From Verrucomicrobiaceae bacterium (GTDB lineage Bacteria; Pseudomonadota; Gammaproteobacteria; Pseudomonadales; CAMLJR01), in assembly GCA_028293825.1 (NCBI GenBank), contig JAQGNY010000054.1:62001-126000 (forward strand): a stretch of 64,000 nucleotides of DNA. Reading direction: 5' to 3'. Position numbers and translations under genes: made by a program. Positions 50,270 to 60,513 of this stretch are shown here, piece after piece (the stretch's first letter is position 1; the number at the start of each line of letters is the position of its first letter). The notes below the pieces were generated by a model. The model was given only the letters and a program-made list of their open reading frames with translations, had not been told where the DNA came from and searched no databases.

Positions 50270-50410
50270 GGAAGTTCCTTATTTTTAGAGTGGGTCGAAG
50301 CAGCTGCGCCGATAATGACATCGACAAGATTAAATAAACAATGCCGATTTCAGCGAGTGCTGTATACGTTGGCAATTAACGGCTGAAATTTTTAACGCGG
50401 CATCTAACAA

Positions 50411-50470
50411 TTTTTATTATCGGTACTTTTTATTATCGGTACTTTATTACCGTAATAAAAAGTACCGATA
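50411..50470. repeat. 16-bp tandem duplication nested in an 18-bp inverted repeat
   Basis: TTTTTATTATCGGTAC at 50411-50426 and 50427-50442; TATCGGTACTTTTTATTA at 50418-50435 inverted at 50453-50470. Confidence 0.85.
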
Positions 50471-50547
50471 TTTTTTGAAACTGCTTCATCTTTCGGTTCG
50501 TACGTAAATTTTTATAGAAAATAAAACCGCTCGAAAAACATAACGGC

Positions 50548-51288
50548 TTAACGATTTAATTCGTATGTGCAGATATTGACAGCGGAAGCCAAATTCAACG
50601 ATTCGATGGCACCGCCACCGACGATAGTAAAAGGCTGCGCGGCCAGCGCAATTAATTGTTCCCGCGGCACACCACGCGCTTCGTTGCCGAATAGATAACA
50701 ATCGAAATGTTTAAAACTTGTCGTCTGCACATTATCGCCCTGCATATCCAAACAGGCGATGCGCTGGAAGCGTTCACACAGCGAATCTAATCCGACATCC
50801 ACTTCGATCGGCACATGAAAAATGGCACCCATACTGGCGCGCACGACTTTGGAGTTATACGGATCAACGCTGCCCGGGCTGAGCAAACAGCGGAAATTAC
50901 CGAACCACGCCAGCGTGCGCAAAATAGTGCCGAGGTTGCCGGGATCCTGAATTTCATGCAGATAAATTGCGCGCTCGTTTTCCGAATGCGCTGCGTTTGT
51001 CGACGAAACAATCGCTGCTGCAGCTATTGGCACCAGCGCGATAATTCCCTGCGGCGTTTTCGTATCGGCCAGCTGCGCCATTTGCCGCTCGCTGACTAAA
51101 TGCGTTTGGAAAGGACTTTGCCAATGTTCGAAATGGCTGGTCACATACAAATCGCAATGCTGCAAGTGCACATTGTTTAACGCCGCTTTTTGCAGCTCCA
51201 ACACCAGATGCTCGCCCTCCACCAGAAAATAACCGAATGCCTCGCGGTATTTTTTCTGCTGCAATTTTTTTATGTCGTCGAGTTTCAT
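50548..51288 (-). CDS. TrmH/SpoU-family RNA 2'-O-methyltransferase
   Basis: LHEIQDPGNLGTILRTLAWFG; LFGNEARGVP; IESLNLASAVNICTYE. Confidence 0.92.
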   Translation of the reverse strand: MKLDDIKKLQQKKYREAFGYFLVEGEHLVLELQKAALNNVHLQHCDLYVTSHFEHWQSPFQTHLVSERQMAQLADTKTPQGIIALVPIAAAAIVSSTNAAHSENERAIYLHEIQDPGNLGTILRTLAWFGNFRCLLSPGSVDPYNSKVVRASMGAIFHVPIEVDVGLDSLCERFQRIACLDMQGDNVQTTSFKHFDCYLFGNEARGVPREQLIALAAQPFTIVGGGAIESLNLASAVNICTYELNR

Positions 51289-52934
51289 GCGGTTTGTTTC
51301 CGCACTGACGGCAACTCGCCCAATAACGATTTGGCGACCGCCTCGGCGATTTTAATGCCGTCCACGCCCGCCGATAAAATACCGCCCGCATAACCGGCAC
51401 CTTCGCCGGCCGGATATAAACCGCGCACGTTAAGGCTTTGCAAAGAGTCGTGATCGCGCGTGATGCGCAGCGGCGATGAGGTGCGCGTTTCGACGCCGGT
51501 GAGAATGGCGTCGTCGCGATCGAAACCGCGAATCTGTTTGCCGAATGCCGGCAGCGCTTCGCGAATCGCGTCGATGGCGTAGGCCGGCAGCGCCGATGCC
51601 AAATCGCCCAAACGCACGCCCGGTTTGTACGACGGCTCAACCTCGCCCAATGCGGTGGACGGCACGCCGCGCACGAAATCGCCAAGCAATTGCGCCGGCG
51701 CGCAGTAATCGCTGCCGCCCAACGTATAAGCGAGCGACTCCAACTGTTCCTGTAAGTCGATACCGGCCAGCGGGCCGCCGGGAAAATCCTGTTCGGGATT
51801 GATACCGACCACGATGCCCGCGTTGGCATTGCGCTCATTGCGCGAATATTGGCTCATGCCGTTGGTGACGACGCGACCCTCCTCCGACGTCGCCGCCACG
51901 ACGGTGCCGCCGGGGCACATGCAGAAGCTGTAAACCGCGCGGCCCTTCCCGTGACCAAGAGTGGCGTGATGCACCAGCTTGTAATCGGCAGCGCCCAGCT
52001 CGGCATGCCCAGCATATTTGCCCAGGCGCGCGTGATCGATAAGCGATTGCGGGTGTTCGATACGAAAACCAATCGCGAACGGCTTGGCTTCGATAAACAC
52101 GCCCTGCCGATGCAGCATGCGGAAGGTATCCCGCGCGCTGTGGCCTAACGCCAACACCACATGCCGGCTGTGCAGCGTTTCGCCGCTGGCGAGAATCACA
52201 CCTTCAAGCTGGCCGTCGTCGATCACAAGATCGGTGACCTTGCTTTCGAAACGGACCTCTCCGCCCAACGCGATAATTTCAGCGCGCATCGCCGCGACCA
52301 CGCCGGTAAGACGAAAGGTGCCGATATGCGGTTTGCTGACGTACATGATTTCCTCCGGCGCGCCGGCGCGGACGAACTCGTGCACGACTTTGCGTGCGTA
52401 GAATTTTGGATCTTTGATCTGGCTGTAAAGCTTGCCGTCGGAGAACAACCCGGCGCCGCCTTCGCCAAATTGCACATTGGATTCGGGCGTCAACGTGTTA
52501 TTGCGCCATAGCGCCCAGGTATCTTTGGTGCGGCGGCGCACATCGCGACCGCGCTCCAGCACAATCGGCTTGAATCCCATTTGCGCCAGTAACAATGCCG
52601 CGAATAATCCGCACGGGCCGAAACCCACCACCAATGGCCGCTCGGTCAAAGTAGCCGGCGCCTGTCCCACCGCGTAGTAATTGGTGTCTGGCGCCGGACG
52701 CACATTGCGGTCGGCGTCAAAACGCTGCAACACGGCGGCTTCATCGAGAACCTCGACATCGACGATGTAGATAAACAGGATGACGGTGTTTTTCTTGCGC
52801 GCATCGTAACTGCGCTTGAACACCGTGAAATTGAGCAGATCGGTGTCGTCGATTTCTAGGCGTTTGCCAATGGCCGCGCGCAACGCGTCAGCGGGATGAT
52901 CGAGCGGCAGAGACAGCTCATTGATGCGAATCAT
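51285..52934 (-). CDS. NAD(P)/FAD-dependent oxidoreductase (COG2509-type)
   Basis: PLVVGFGPCGLFAALLLAQMGFKPIVLERG; LALGHSARDTFRMLHRQGV; GLYPAGEGAGYAGGILSAGVDGI; start at MIRINEL. Confidence 0.92.
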   Translation of the reverse strand: MIRINELSLPLDHPADALRAAIGKRLEIDDTDLLNFTVFKRSYDARKKNTVILFIYIVDVEVLDEAAVLQRFDADRNVRPAPDTNYYAVGQAPATLTERPLVVGFGPCGLFAALLLAQMGFKPIVLERGRDVRRRTKDTWALWRNNTLTPESNVQFGEGGAGLFSDGKLYSQIKDPKFYARKVVHEFVRAGAPEEIMYVSKPHIGTFRLTGVVAAMRAEIIALGGEVRFESKVTDLVIDDGQLEGVILASGETLHSRHVVLALGHSARDTFRMLHRQGVFIEAKPFAIGFRIEHPQSLIDHARLGKYAGHAELGAADYKLVHHATLGHGKGRAVYSFCMCPGGTVVAATSEEGRVVTNGMSQYSRNERNANAGIVVGINPEQDFPGGPLAGIDLQEQLESLAYTLGGSDYCAPAQLLGDFVRGVPSTALGEVEPSYKPGVRLGDLASALPAYAIDAIREALPAFGKQIRGFDRDDAILTGVETRTSSPLRITRDHDSLQSLNVRGLYPAGEGAGYAGGILSAGVDGIKIAEAVAKSLLGELPSVRKQTA

Positions 52935-53161
52935 GCAGACATCCTGGCCGGTGACTCCGGCAGAGGAAAACAAAAAGGCGGTGAGGCACTGATTATATAT
53001 CGACGCAGCCGTTACATGGCAGGCGCCGCCCTAAACAAAACACAGCCCGCGAAGGTTGCAGCGGCTGGAAGCGAATTATGGGCTTACAATAAGCGCCGCT
53101 CGCACGACGTTTTTTCTCGTCGATTTCCATTACCGCTAATTAATTGCACCGGTAGATTTCC

Positions 53162-53782
53162 ATGTCCCGATCCAAAAGTAGCCGCGACTGGCTGGATGAA
53201 CACGTCAACGATCCCTACGTGAAGCAGGCGCAGAAGGACGGCTATCGCGCGCGCGCCAGCTACAAATTGATCGAGCTGAACGAAAAGGACAAACTGATCC
53301 GGCCCGGTATGTTGGTGATGGATTTGGGTTCGGCGCCGGGCAGCTGGTCGCAAGTGGCGGCGCATTTGGTGGGGCATCACGGGCGCGTGCTCGCCACCGA
53401 TATTCTGCCGATGGACTCACTCGCCAATGTCGATTTCATTCGGGGCGACTTTACCGACGAAGTCGTGTTCAGACAGATTCTCGATTTGCTCAGCGGCAAT
53501 CAACCCGATCTGATTCTGTCCGACATGGCGCCCAATATCAGCGGCGTTAACGCTGCCGATCAAGCCGCGTCGATGTATCTGGTGGAACTCGCGCTCGACA
53601 TGGCAAGACAGGTACTCAAGCCCAAGGGCAATTTCGTCACCAAGGTATTTCAGGGCGAAGGCTCGGAGGCCTTTCTAAAAGATTTGCGCACCTCATTTGA
53701 AAAGGTCGTGATTCGCAAACCCGACGCATCGCGCCCTCGCTCGCGCGAGGTTTATCTGGTCGGTAAGGGATTTAAAAAATAA
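53162..53782 (+). CDS. rlmE: 23S rRNA (uridine2552-2'-O)-methyltransferase RlmE
   Basis: [66 protein letters not shown]. Confidence 0.96.
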   Translation: MSRSKSSRDWLDEHVNDPYVKQAQKDGYRARASYKLIELNEKDKLIRPGMLVMDLGSAPGSWSQVAAHLVGHHGRVLATDILPMDSLANVDFIRGDFTDEVVFRQILDLLSGNQPDLILSDMAPNISGVNAADQAASMYLVELALDMARQVLKPKGNFVTKVFQGEGSEAFLKDLRTSFEKVVIRKPDASRPRSREVYLVGKGFKK

Positions 53783-53907
53783 GCGCGAATTAAAAACTGG
53801 GAAAGGGACGCTAACAAACAATTAAACCATTCAACTTTATGGTCGCGTCCACCACAGCGCATTCAGCAAGAAAAAAAACGGTGACTAATTTGCCGAGAAA
53901 ATAATTA

Positions 53908-54480
53908 CTACGCGTGCAACCATAACCGCAATGTTTCGAAGGTTTGCGCAGCGGCTGTAATTGTCTCCGGCTCCGCTTCCACAATGACTTTTACATCTAG
54001 CAAATTGCGAAACTCGGGCCAGCGCATGCCTTTATGGTGGTCGTCCTTGCTGGCATCGACATCGCCACAGAAATAGGCGCAACCGGAATCGCTATCGATA
54101 GCGAAATGCTGTTTGAAATGCGGACCTAAAATTCGATTACCGAGCATCGAACCCTCGACTACATACAGCGCGCCCCATGCTTGCGCGGCACTATTAATTA
54201 GCGGCAAATCATTGGCCGTGGCGGCAACGCGCGGCTGCAATTGCAGCGCAGTTAAATCTCTGTCCAACCGCTGCAAATGCCGATTAATGGCAAGCACGTC
54301 AAAAACGCCCGGTAAAAATTCTTTAATCAACGGCAACAGTGCATGCATATAAGCGTGAAAGCCTTTGATGGTTTCCCGATAGCGCGCGACATCGAATGCA
54401 GGCGATAACATATCGAGCTCGGTCTCCAATGCCTGATGCGCCGTGGCCGTTTGTTCGCGTAGTTTTAGGCTAAGGCTCAT
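53908..54480 (-). CDS. bphO: Biliverdin-producing haem oxygenase (BphO-type)
   Basis: LREQTATAHQALE proximal His; ALYVVEGSMLGNRIL; overlaps the upstream kinase stop. Confidence 0.88.
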   Translation of the reverse strand: MSLSLKLREQTATAHQALETELDMLSPAFDVARYRETIKGFHAYMHALLPLIKEFLPGVFDVLAINRHLQRLDRDLTALQLQPRVAATANDLPLINSAAQAWGALYVVEGSMLGNRILGPHFKQHFAIDSDSGCAYFCGDVDASKDDHHKGMRWPEFRNLLDVKVIVEAEPETITAAAQTFETLRLWLHA

Positions 54481-56447
54481 TTACTTCCCATGTGCTCGGT
54501 TCCGTCCGCCACTGTTTGCAGCAAACCCAATAAATAATCCGGCGCTAACGGTTTAACTATGTGGTGAGAAAATCCCGCTGCGCGTAAACGTTCATGATCG
54601 CTTTCCATACCATATCCTGTCAGCGCGATCGCATAGCCACCACCGTTGCTATGAAATTGATTCAACACATCGATACCGCTGCCATCGGGCAGTCCGATAT
54701 CGCTGAGTAGCACATCGAATTGTTGCTCCGCGATGAGCTTACCGGCCGCGCGTACCGAATTAGCCGAAGCGACAGCGTAACCCATTGCCTCGAGTAAACG
54801 TTGTTCCGCGATCAATGTATCGGGGTCATCTTCGACCAATAAAATTCGCAACGATGTATTGCGGCGCGATGAAGCCACCGTTGGAATTAATTCGGCAAGC
54901 GTCGAATCGGCCTGCTGATGCTGATCGAGCGTCAACACAAACTGGGCACCGCAGCCTAACCCGGCGCTGGACACGGTTAATTTGCCACGGTGTTTTTCTG
55001 CGAGCGTGTGCGCAATGGCCAAGCCTAAACCCAATCCACCTTTCGCGGTGCCGGCCAGATGATCGCCCTGCTCGAACGCGTGGAAAATGCGAATCAAATC
55101 GTCGTGCGCAATGCCGACACCATCGTCGCTGACCTCGATATCGACTTTATCGCCACGCGCGACAACGGTCACCGTAACCTCACCGTCGCGCGACGTGAAC
55201 TTCAACGCGTTCTTCACGAGATTCCAAATGATCTGTTGCAAACGTTCGGAGTCGCCATACACAGCCAACGGCAGCGGCGAACCGTTAACCCTTAAGCGAA
55301 TATCGCGCTCTAATGCCTCCGCAGCAAAACCATCGACTACCGTATTCACCAATGCCCACACATTAACGCGCGTGAAATTCATCGTGAGTTTATCGTTAAC
55401 GATACGCGAGATATCGAGCAAGTCATCGATCAATCGCGTTTCCAGGCGAATATTGCGTTTGATAATTTCGATGCTTTCGCGCGCTTCGCTTGAGAGCCCA
55501 TCTTGCAGCTCCAAATATTTTGCGGCGGCGGCGATAGGATTTAATGGCGTGCGCAATTCGTGCGATAACACCGCGAGAAAATGATCTTTTGCCGCGTTGG
55601 CGGATTCGGCTTGATCCTTTGCGGTTTGCAACAAATCCGCTGCGACACGCGAATCGGTGGTATCGCGCACGATATGCGAAAAACCAATGTGCATACCGAT
55701 GTCGTTGCCAATCGCGGTAATCACAATCGATGCATGGAATGGCGTGCCGTCTTTGCGCATCAACCAGCGTTCGGTACTGCTGCTACCCTGCGTCGCCGCA
55801 CGTTGCAATTCGTAACTGAATGCCGCACGGTGGTCACTGTTCGGAAATAAAATGGCCGCATCGCGACCCAATACATCGCCAGCGGTGTAACCGAATATTG
55901 TTTGCGAGCCCGCGTTCCAACTTTGAATAACGCCTTTCGGTGTCAGCGCCACCACCGAATAATCTTTAAGACTATCCACTAGCTTGGAAAAATGCGCTTC
56001 GCGTTCGCGTAATGCCTGTTCGGCCTGCATGCGTGCGCGCCGCTCTTCTGCTTCATTCAACGCGCGCCGCACTGCAATCGGCAAGCGATCAAGACGCTGC
56101 TTGACGATGTAATCGGTGGCGCCACGCCGCAGCATATCTACTGCATTTTCTTCGCCGAGCACACCGGAGACAAAAATAAACGGCACATCGAGCGCATGTG
56201 TTTTTACGATTTCCAATGCTTCGATACCGGAAAAGCCTGGCAATTGAAAATCGCACAAAATCACATCGAACTCGCGCACATCCAGCGCTTGTAATAATTC
56301 GTTCCGCGTCGCCACATGCGTTAAATCGACTTGGAAATTGGCGCGCTCCAAACGCGCCAGCGCTAGCTCGACATCGCGCGCATCGTCTTCAATCAGCAGA
56401 ACACGCGCGGCAATGGCGGCGGTAAGAGAGGCTACGAGAGAAGACAA
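54477..56447 (-). CDS. Hybrid sensor histidine kinase, REC-PAS-HisKA-HATPase-REC
   Basis: Two receiver domains (VLLIEDDARDVELAL...ILCDFQLPG; ILLVEDDPDTLIAEQ...LLSDIGLPDGSG) flanking PAS, FLAVLSHELRTPLNPI and GLGLGLAIAHTLAEKH. Confidence 0.92.
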   Translation of the reverse strand: MSSLVASLTAAIAARVLLIEDDARDVELALARLERANFQVDLTHVATRNELLQALDVREFDVILCDFQLPGFSGIEALEIVKTHALDVPFIFVSGVLGEENAVDMLRRGATDYIVKQRLDRLPIAVRRALNEAEERRARMQAEQALREREAHFSKLVDSLKDYSVVALTPKGVIQSWNAGSQTIFGYTAGDVLGRDAAILFPNSDHRAAFSYELQRAATQGSSSTERWLMRKDGTPFHASIVITAIGNDIGMHIGFSHIVRDTTDSRVAADLLQTAKDQAESANAAKDHFLAVLSHELRTPLNPIAAAAKYLELQDGLSSEARESIEIIKRNIRLETRLIDDLLDISRIVNDKLTMNFTRVNVWALVNTVVDGFAAEALERDIRLRVNGSPLPLAVYGDSERLQQIIWNLVKNALKFTSRDGEVTVTVVARGDKVDIEVSDDGVGIAHDDLIRIFHAFEQGDHLAGTAKGGLGLGLAIAHTLAEKHRGKLTVSSAGLGCGAQFVLTLDQHQQADSTLAELIPTVASSRRNTSLRILLVEDDPDTLIAEQRLLEAMGYAVASANSVRAAGKLIAEQQFDVLLSDIGLPDGSGIDVLNQFHSNGGGYAIALTGYGMESDHERLRAAGFSHHIVKPLAPDYLLGLLQTVADGTEHMGSK

Positions 56448-56475
56448 AATTTGAAACTCCTATTCACAGCGTCGC

Positions 56476-56931
56476 TCATACGTCAGACCCCAACTTGCGC
56501 GCGGACCCCGGCGGCGGTTCATTCAACACCGCCCAAAAAATGCCGAGATCGGAAATCGCTTTAACGAAATCGCGAAACTCCACCGGCTTAACCACGTAGG
56601 CATTTGCGCCCAATTCATACGCAGTGCGTAAATCCGGTTCTTCGCGTGACGACGTCAACATAACCACCGGCACTTTTTTTAATTGATCGTCGCTGCGAAT
56701 CTTTTTTAATACTTCGAGACCATCGACTTTTGGCAATTTCAAATCCAGCAAAACTACCGCCGGCAATTCCTGCGCGCCGACAAACTGGCCGCGCCGAAAT
56801 AAACAGTCGAGTGCTTCAGCGCCGTCGCGCACCACCACAACATCGTTCGCCAATTGGCTTTTTTCCAGCGCCAGCAACGTCAGCTCCAAATCCTTGGGAT
56901 TATCTTCAACAAGCAAAATTGGTTTAAGCAT
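56476..56931 (-). CDS. Rcp1-like single-domain response regulator
   Basis: ILLVEDNPKDLELTLLALEKS; VLLDLKLPKVDGLEVLKKIR; MLTSSREEPDLRTAYELGANAYVVKPV. Confidence 0.93.
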   Translation of the reverse strand: MLKPILLVEDNPKDLELTLLALEKSQLANDVVVVRDGAEALDCLFRRGQFVGAQELPAVVLLDLKLPKVDGLEVLKKIRSDDQLKKVPVVMLTSSREEPDLRTAYELGANAYVVKPVEFRDFVKAISDLGIFWAVLNEPPPGSARKLGSDV

Positions 56932-56942
56932 GAGGTTTAACC

Positions 56943-59213
56943 TTAAGAGACAGCCGTCCGCGCGACCGCAATACGTTTAATGGGAATAACCGTTGGCAGG
57001 GCGAAATAAAATGTTGCACCGCGCTCAAGCTCGCCCTCCGCCCACACGCGCCCACCGTGACGCTCCACAATTCGACGTACATTGGCCAAGCCGATGCCGG
57101 TACCTTCGAATTCTTCCATGCTGTGCAACCGTTGAAATACCCCGAATAATTTGCCGACATATTTCATATCGAAACCGACACCGTTATCGCGCACGTAAAT
57201 AATTTGCTCGTCGATACCTTGTCGATAACCGATTTCAATACGCGCATGCTCTTTCGTGCGCGAATATTTGATGGCGTTAGCGATTAGATTTCGTAACGCC
57301 AAATGCAAAAAGGCTCCGTCACCGGTGACACGCGGCAACGGATGCACGATCCATTCGATCTCGCGGTTGGCAAAATCCGGCGCCAACTCGCGCTTAATGT
57401 GATGAATTAAATCGGACACGTTGACCTCGCCAAGCCGCAACGCCGAACGCCCCATTTGCGAGAACGCCAACAGCTCATCCACCAGCGTGCCGGCGAAACG
57501 CACCGATTCGCCAATGTTGTTGAGGTAATGCACCGCACGCTCCGACAAGGCATCGCCTTCATATTCATTGAGCAATTCCGCGTAGCCCGCGATGTGACGC
57601 AATGGCGCGCGCAAATCGTGTGAAACGCTGTACGAAAATGCCTCCAGCTCACCATTGGCGTGACGCAACTCGTCAGCCATATTGGCCAGCTCTTCAGCTT
57701 TGCGCAGCACGATGCCGCGCACCGAATCCTGCAGCGCGGTAGCTGCATCGATTTCCTCGCGCGCCCACGGCAACGATTGATCGCGCAATATTTGTTGCCA
57801 CGTCGAAAAGCTTTTCCGTGGCGATAACGACTCAACCCCATTACTGAACTGCCGGTCTTTATTCGGCTCGCCGGCCCAGTTCACCGTTTTGATAACTTCG
57901 GGGCGAAACCACATGATGTAATGCGGATGAATTTCCGAAATGGCAACCGCCAGCAAACCTCTAACAGTTACACCGAGGCGCGCGACTGCCGGAAAATCCG
58001 CGAGCAAGGTGTCGGTCGCGAAAATATCGCGCTTGTCGTTTTCACTTAACCATACAGCCAGTGCCGTCAGCGCATCTTCGGAAGGCGCCGCGCCAATACG
58101 ATGACATTTTCCCGCCATCACGACAGCGGCTCCGGTAGCTTGCACAAAGGCCAAGGTGGTGTCTGGAATCGCACATAACCCAGCCGAAACACTATCCTTA
58201 TCCGCCATCGCCGCTAGCATGCTTACTACCATGCTGCGTAATTCCAAACGACGCAGTGTGTTGGCGTGACCTTCGCGCGCTTCCACTTGCAGCGATAAAA
58301 TTTTGCCGAGTAATTCGCACGTGTTTCGCGTCGATACCGAGACGTAACGGGGACGTAAATCGTGGCAGGAAATAAGACCCCATAATTTGCCCTCGACCAA
58401 AATAGAAATCGACATTGAAGCCAGCGTGCCCATGTTCAGCATGTACTGCACATGGACCGGCGACACACTGCGCAAATTACTTAAACTCAAATCGAGTGGC
58501 CGATCGCGATCCTCGTCCGAAGTGAACAGAGCCACTGGCTGATAATGTGCATCGGGGATTACGCGGATTGAATTGAGTTTGTATAACTCGCGCGCTTGCG
58601 GCGGAATATCGGACGCGGGAAAGCGCAAGGATAAATAACTTTCATAGCCGGCTTCGGTCGCTTCCGCGATGACGTTGCCATGACCGTTTTCATCGAATGC
58701 ATAGGCCAACACGCGGCCGAAACCGGTCAAGCGCTTCATTTCTTCTACAGCCAATGTACAAATGGCAGGCACCGTATGCGCTTGCTGCAAGCGCGTGACA
58801 AAACTATTTATTGCGAGCGGTTGTGCCGTAGCGGATAAGCCCGCGGACAAACCAAAATCCGGCTCGAATTCAGCGATTAGAAGACCTTCGCGCCAATGCG
58901 CACTTACTTCAAACAACGTATTCGACTGTTTAAATTTGCACTGCGTGAAATGCGTATTCGCATTGCATTCATCAATTAAATTCAGCCACGGCATTTTATT
59001 TTGGTCTGCTGCCAACAACGTAAATAACGACTCGCCCAACGCGGCACTGGGTTCGATATTGATGTGATCGAGCACATTTTCGCTGACATAGCGAATCTGA
59101 AAGTTCGCATCGCAAGCCAATAAAAACCCATGCGCCTGAATTTTTCCGGGAATATGAATAGGCTCCAGAGCGCACCCGTCGATCAGTTCTTTTAAACCGG
59201 TGCTAAAAGCCAT
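56943..59213 (-). CDS. bphP: Bacteriophytochrome histidine kinase (PAS-GAF-PHY-HK)
   Basis: DGCALEPIHIPGKIQAHG with candidate biliverdin Cys; LRFPASDIPPQAR; WGLISCHD; tongue PRKSF; SVSHDLRAPLRHI. ORF track extends to 59321; start at MAFSTGLKEL preferred. Confidence 0.96.
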   Translation of the reverse strand: MAFSTGLKELIDGCALEPIHIPGKIQAHGFLLACDANFQIRYVSENVLDHINIEPSAALGESLFTLLAADQNKMPWLNLIDECNANTHFTQCKFKQSNTLFEVSAHWREGLLIAEFEPDFGLSAGLSATAQPLAINSFVTRLQQAHTVPAICTLAVEEMKRLTGFGRVLAYAFDENGHGNVIAEATEAGYESYLSLRFPASDIPPQARELYKLNSIRVIPDAHYQPVALFTSDEDRDRPLDLSLSNLRSVSPVHVQYMLNMGTLASMSISILVEGKLWGLISCHDLRPRYVSVSTRNTCELLGKILSLQVEAREGHANTLRRLELRSMVVSMLAAMADKDSVSAGLCAIPDTTLAFVQATGAAVVMAGKCHRIGAAPSEDALTALAVWLSENDKRDIFATDTLLADFPAVARLGVTVRGLLAVAISEIHPHYIMWFRPEVIKTVNWAGEPNKDRQFSNGVESLSPRKSFSTWQQILRDQSLPWAREEIDAATALQDSVRGIVLRKAEELANMADELRHANGELEAFSYSVSHDLRAPLRHIAGYAELLNEYEGDALSERAVHYLNNIGESVRFAGTLVDELLAFSQMGRSALRLGEVNVSDLIHHIKRELAPDFANREIEWIVHPLPRVTGDGAFLHLALRNLIANAIKYSRTKEHARIEIGYRQGIDEQIIYVRDNGVGFDMKYVGKLFGVFQRLHSMEEFEGTGIGLANVRRIVERHGGRVWAEGELERGATFYFALPTVIPIKRIAVARTAVS

Positions 59214-59630
59214 TTTGTGTATTCCTGTAGGTCTGAATTCGAGTTTGCAATCGAAGTGCCAACAGAAGTGCCAGGACGGAATTGCCTTTAGTACGTAGAT
59301 TTCGCGCGGCTGCGAAGACATTTAGCAAAATAAAACAATTGAAGCAGGCTGTATTTTTTTCAAAATATTAAAATTTTTTCAGCAAACAATATTTGATGGC
59401 TAATTTTTGCACACTTAAATTTTACATCGAATGGAGCTTTTTCCCTGGGGAGATATTGTCGGGAATTGAAATAGGCGTTGGAATTAAATCTTTCTGCTTA
59501 TCAGATTATTACTGCCCGATTTCTCCCCTGATTTTCCAATTTTACTGAACTTAAGAAATTGCTCGGGAATGTTAGATTTTATAAAAATTAAAATAGACGC
59601 GCGACCGTTATAGTCGCGCGCGCTCAGCGA

Positions 59631-60050
59631 TTAGTGACGGCGCTCGCTGTAGACTGATTGCTGACCGTAAAATGAATTAATCGAGCTTATCCAAGTTGCA
59701 TCATTCATATCGGGCCAATCGCTTTTATCGAAGCCCGGCGCATTTTTTAGCTGTTCCTTGGAAACATTTAGCGTGAAAGATTTACTCACCGTATCTAGCG
59801 TTAGTGCGGACCAGGGCACTGCAAATAATTTTTCGCCGATGCCGAATACGCCGCCAAACGACAGCACCGCGTAGGCGACTTTTCCGGTTTGCATATCCAA
59901 CATAATTTCTTTGATATCGCCGAGGTTATCGCCTTGACGATTGGTTACATCCTCACCCAATAACGTGTGCGCACCCATAAGGGATGGACCGGGGCCACTT
60001 TTATTTACACTTTTATACATGCCATACGTATCGCGATTTAAATAGCTCAT
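59631..60050 (-). CDS. PRC-barrel domain protein
   Basis: LGEDVTNRQGDNLGDIKEIMLDMQTGKVAYAVLSFGGVFGIGEKLFAVPWSAL. Confidence 0.9.
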   Translation of the reverse strand: MSYLNRDTYGMYKSVNKSGPGPSLMGAHTLLGEDVTNRQGDNLGDIKEIMLDMQTGKVAYAVLSFGGVFGIGEKLFAVPWSALTLDTVSKSFTLNVSKEQLKNAPGFDKSDWPDMNDATWISSINSFYGQQSVYSERRH

Positions 60051-60478
60051 GATGTCACCTCATTGCTGTGATGCCACATTGGCAAAAGCATTTTTGCAGG
60101 AATCGTTCCAGACAATTAATGGAAGCCTGCGAATAAATAAACACGTACCTGCGAATTTTTTTCAGACGCTTGTAAATGCAAAAAATTTGCATTTTCTGCG
60201 TAGAAATAATGGCGATCGCGACAGTTGCTTTTGTTGTTTCTAATCGGCGCTGACATCGAATTGCATTTCAATGCTTTTGGAATGCCGCAAGCAGCGGGGG
60301 GATACGACGATAGCGAAAGAGGAAATTACAGATGCGACGTAATTTCTGCGTAGCTCACAACAATAAAAGCGACTCAATGCAAAGCGAAATAGGACATCGT
60401 TAGGCACTCCCTACATTGCTCATTCAGTTAACTCATCCAATCGCGACATCTATTAAGCGCTACTGAGCGTGGAATCGC

Positions 60479-60507
60479 TTGCAAATGCAAATAGTTCTCG
60501 TTAACAT
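60479..60507 (+). promoter_or_regulatory. Candidate Fur box overlapping a sigma70-like promoter
   Basis: TTGCAA-17 bp-TAACAT; TGCAAATAGTTCTCG fits the 7-1-7 Fur model (TGATAAT-N-ATTATCA) at 9 of 14 positions by eye. Confidence 0.5.
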
Positions 60508-60513
60508 TGACCC

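Noticed and set aside
50954-51838. 294-aa minus-strand ORF
   Set aside because: Overlaps the well-supported TrmH-like and FAD oxidoreductase genes in another frame; Arg/Cys-rich shadow translation.
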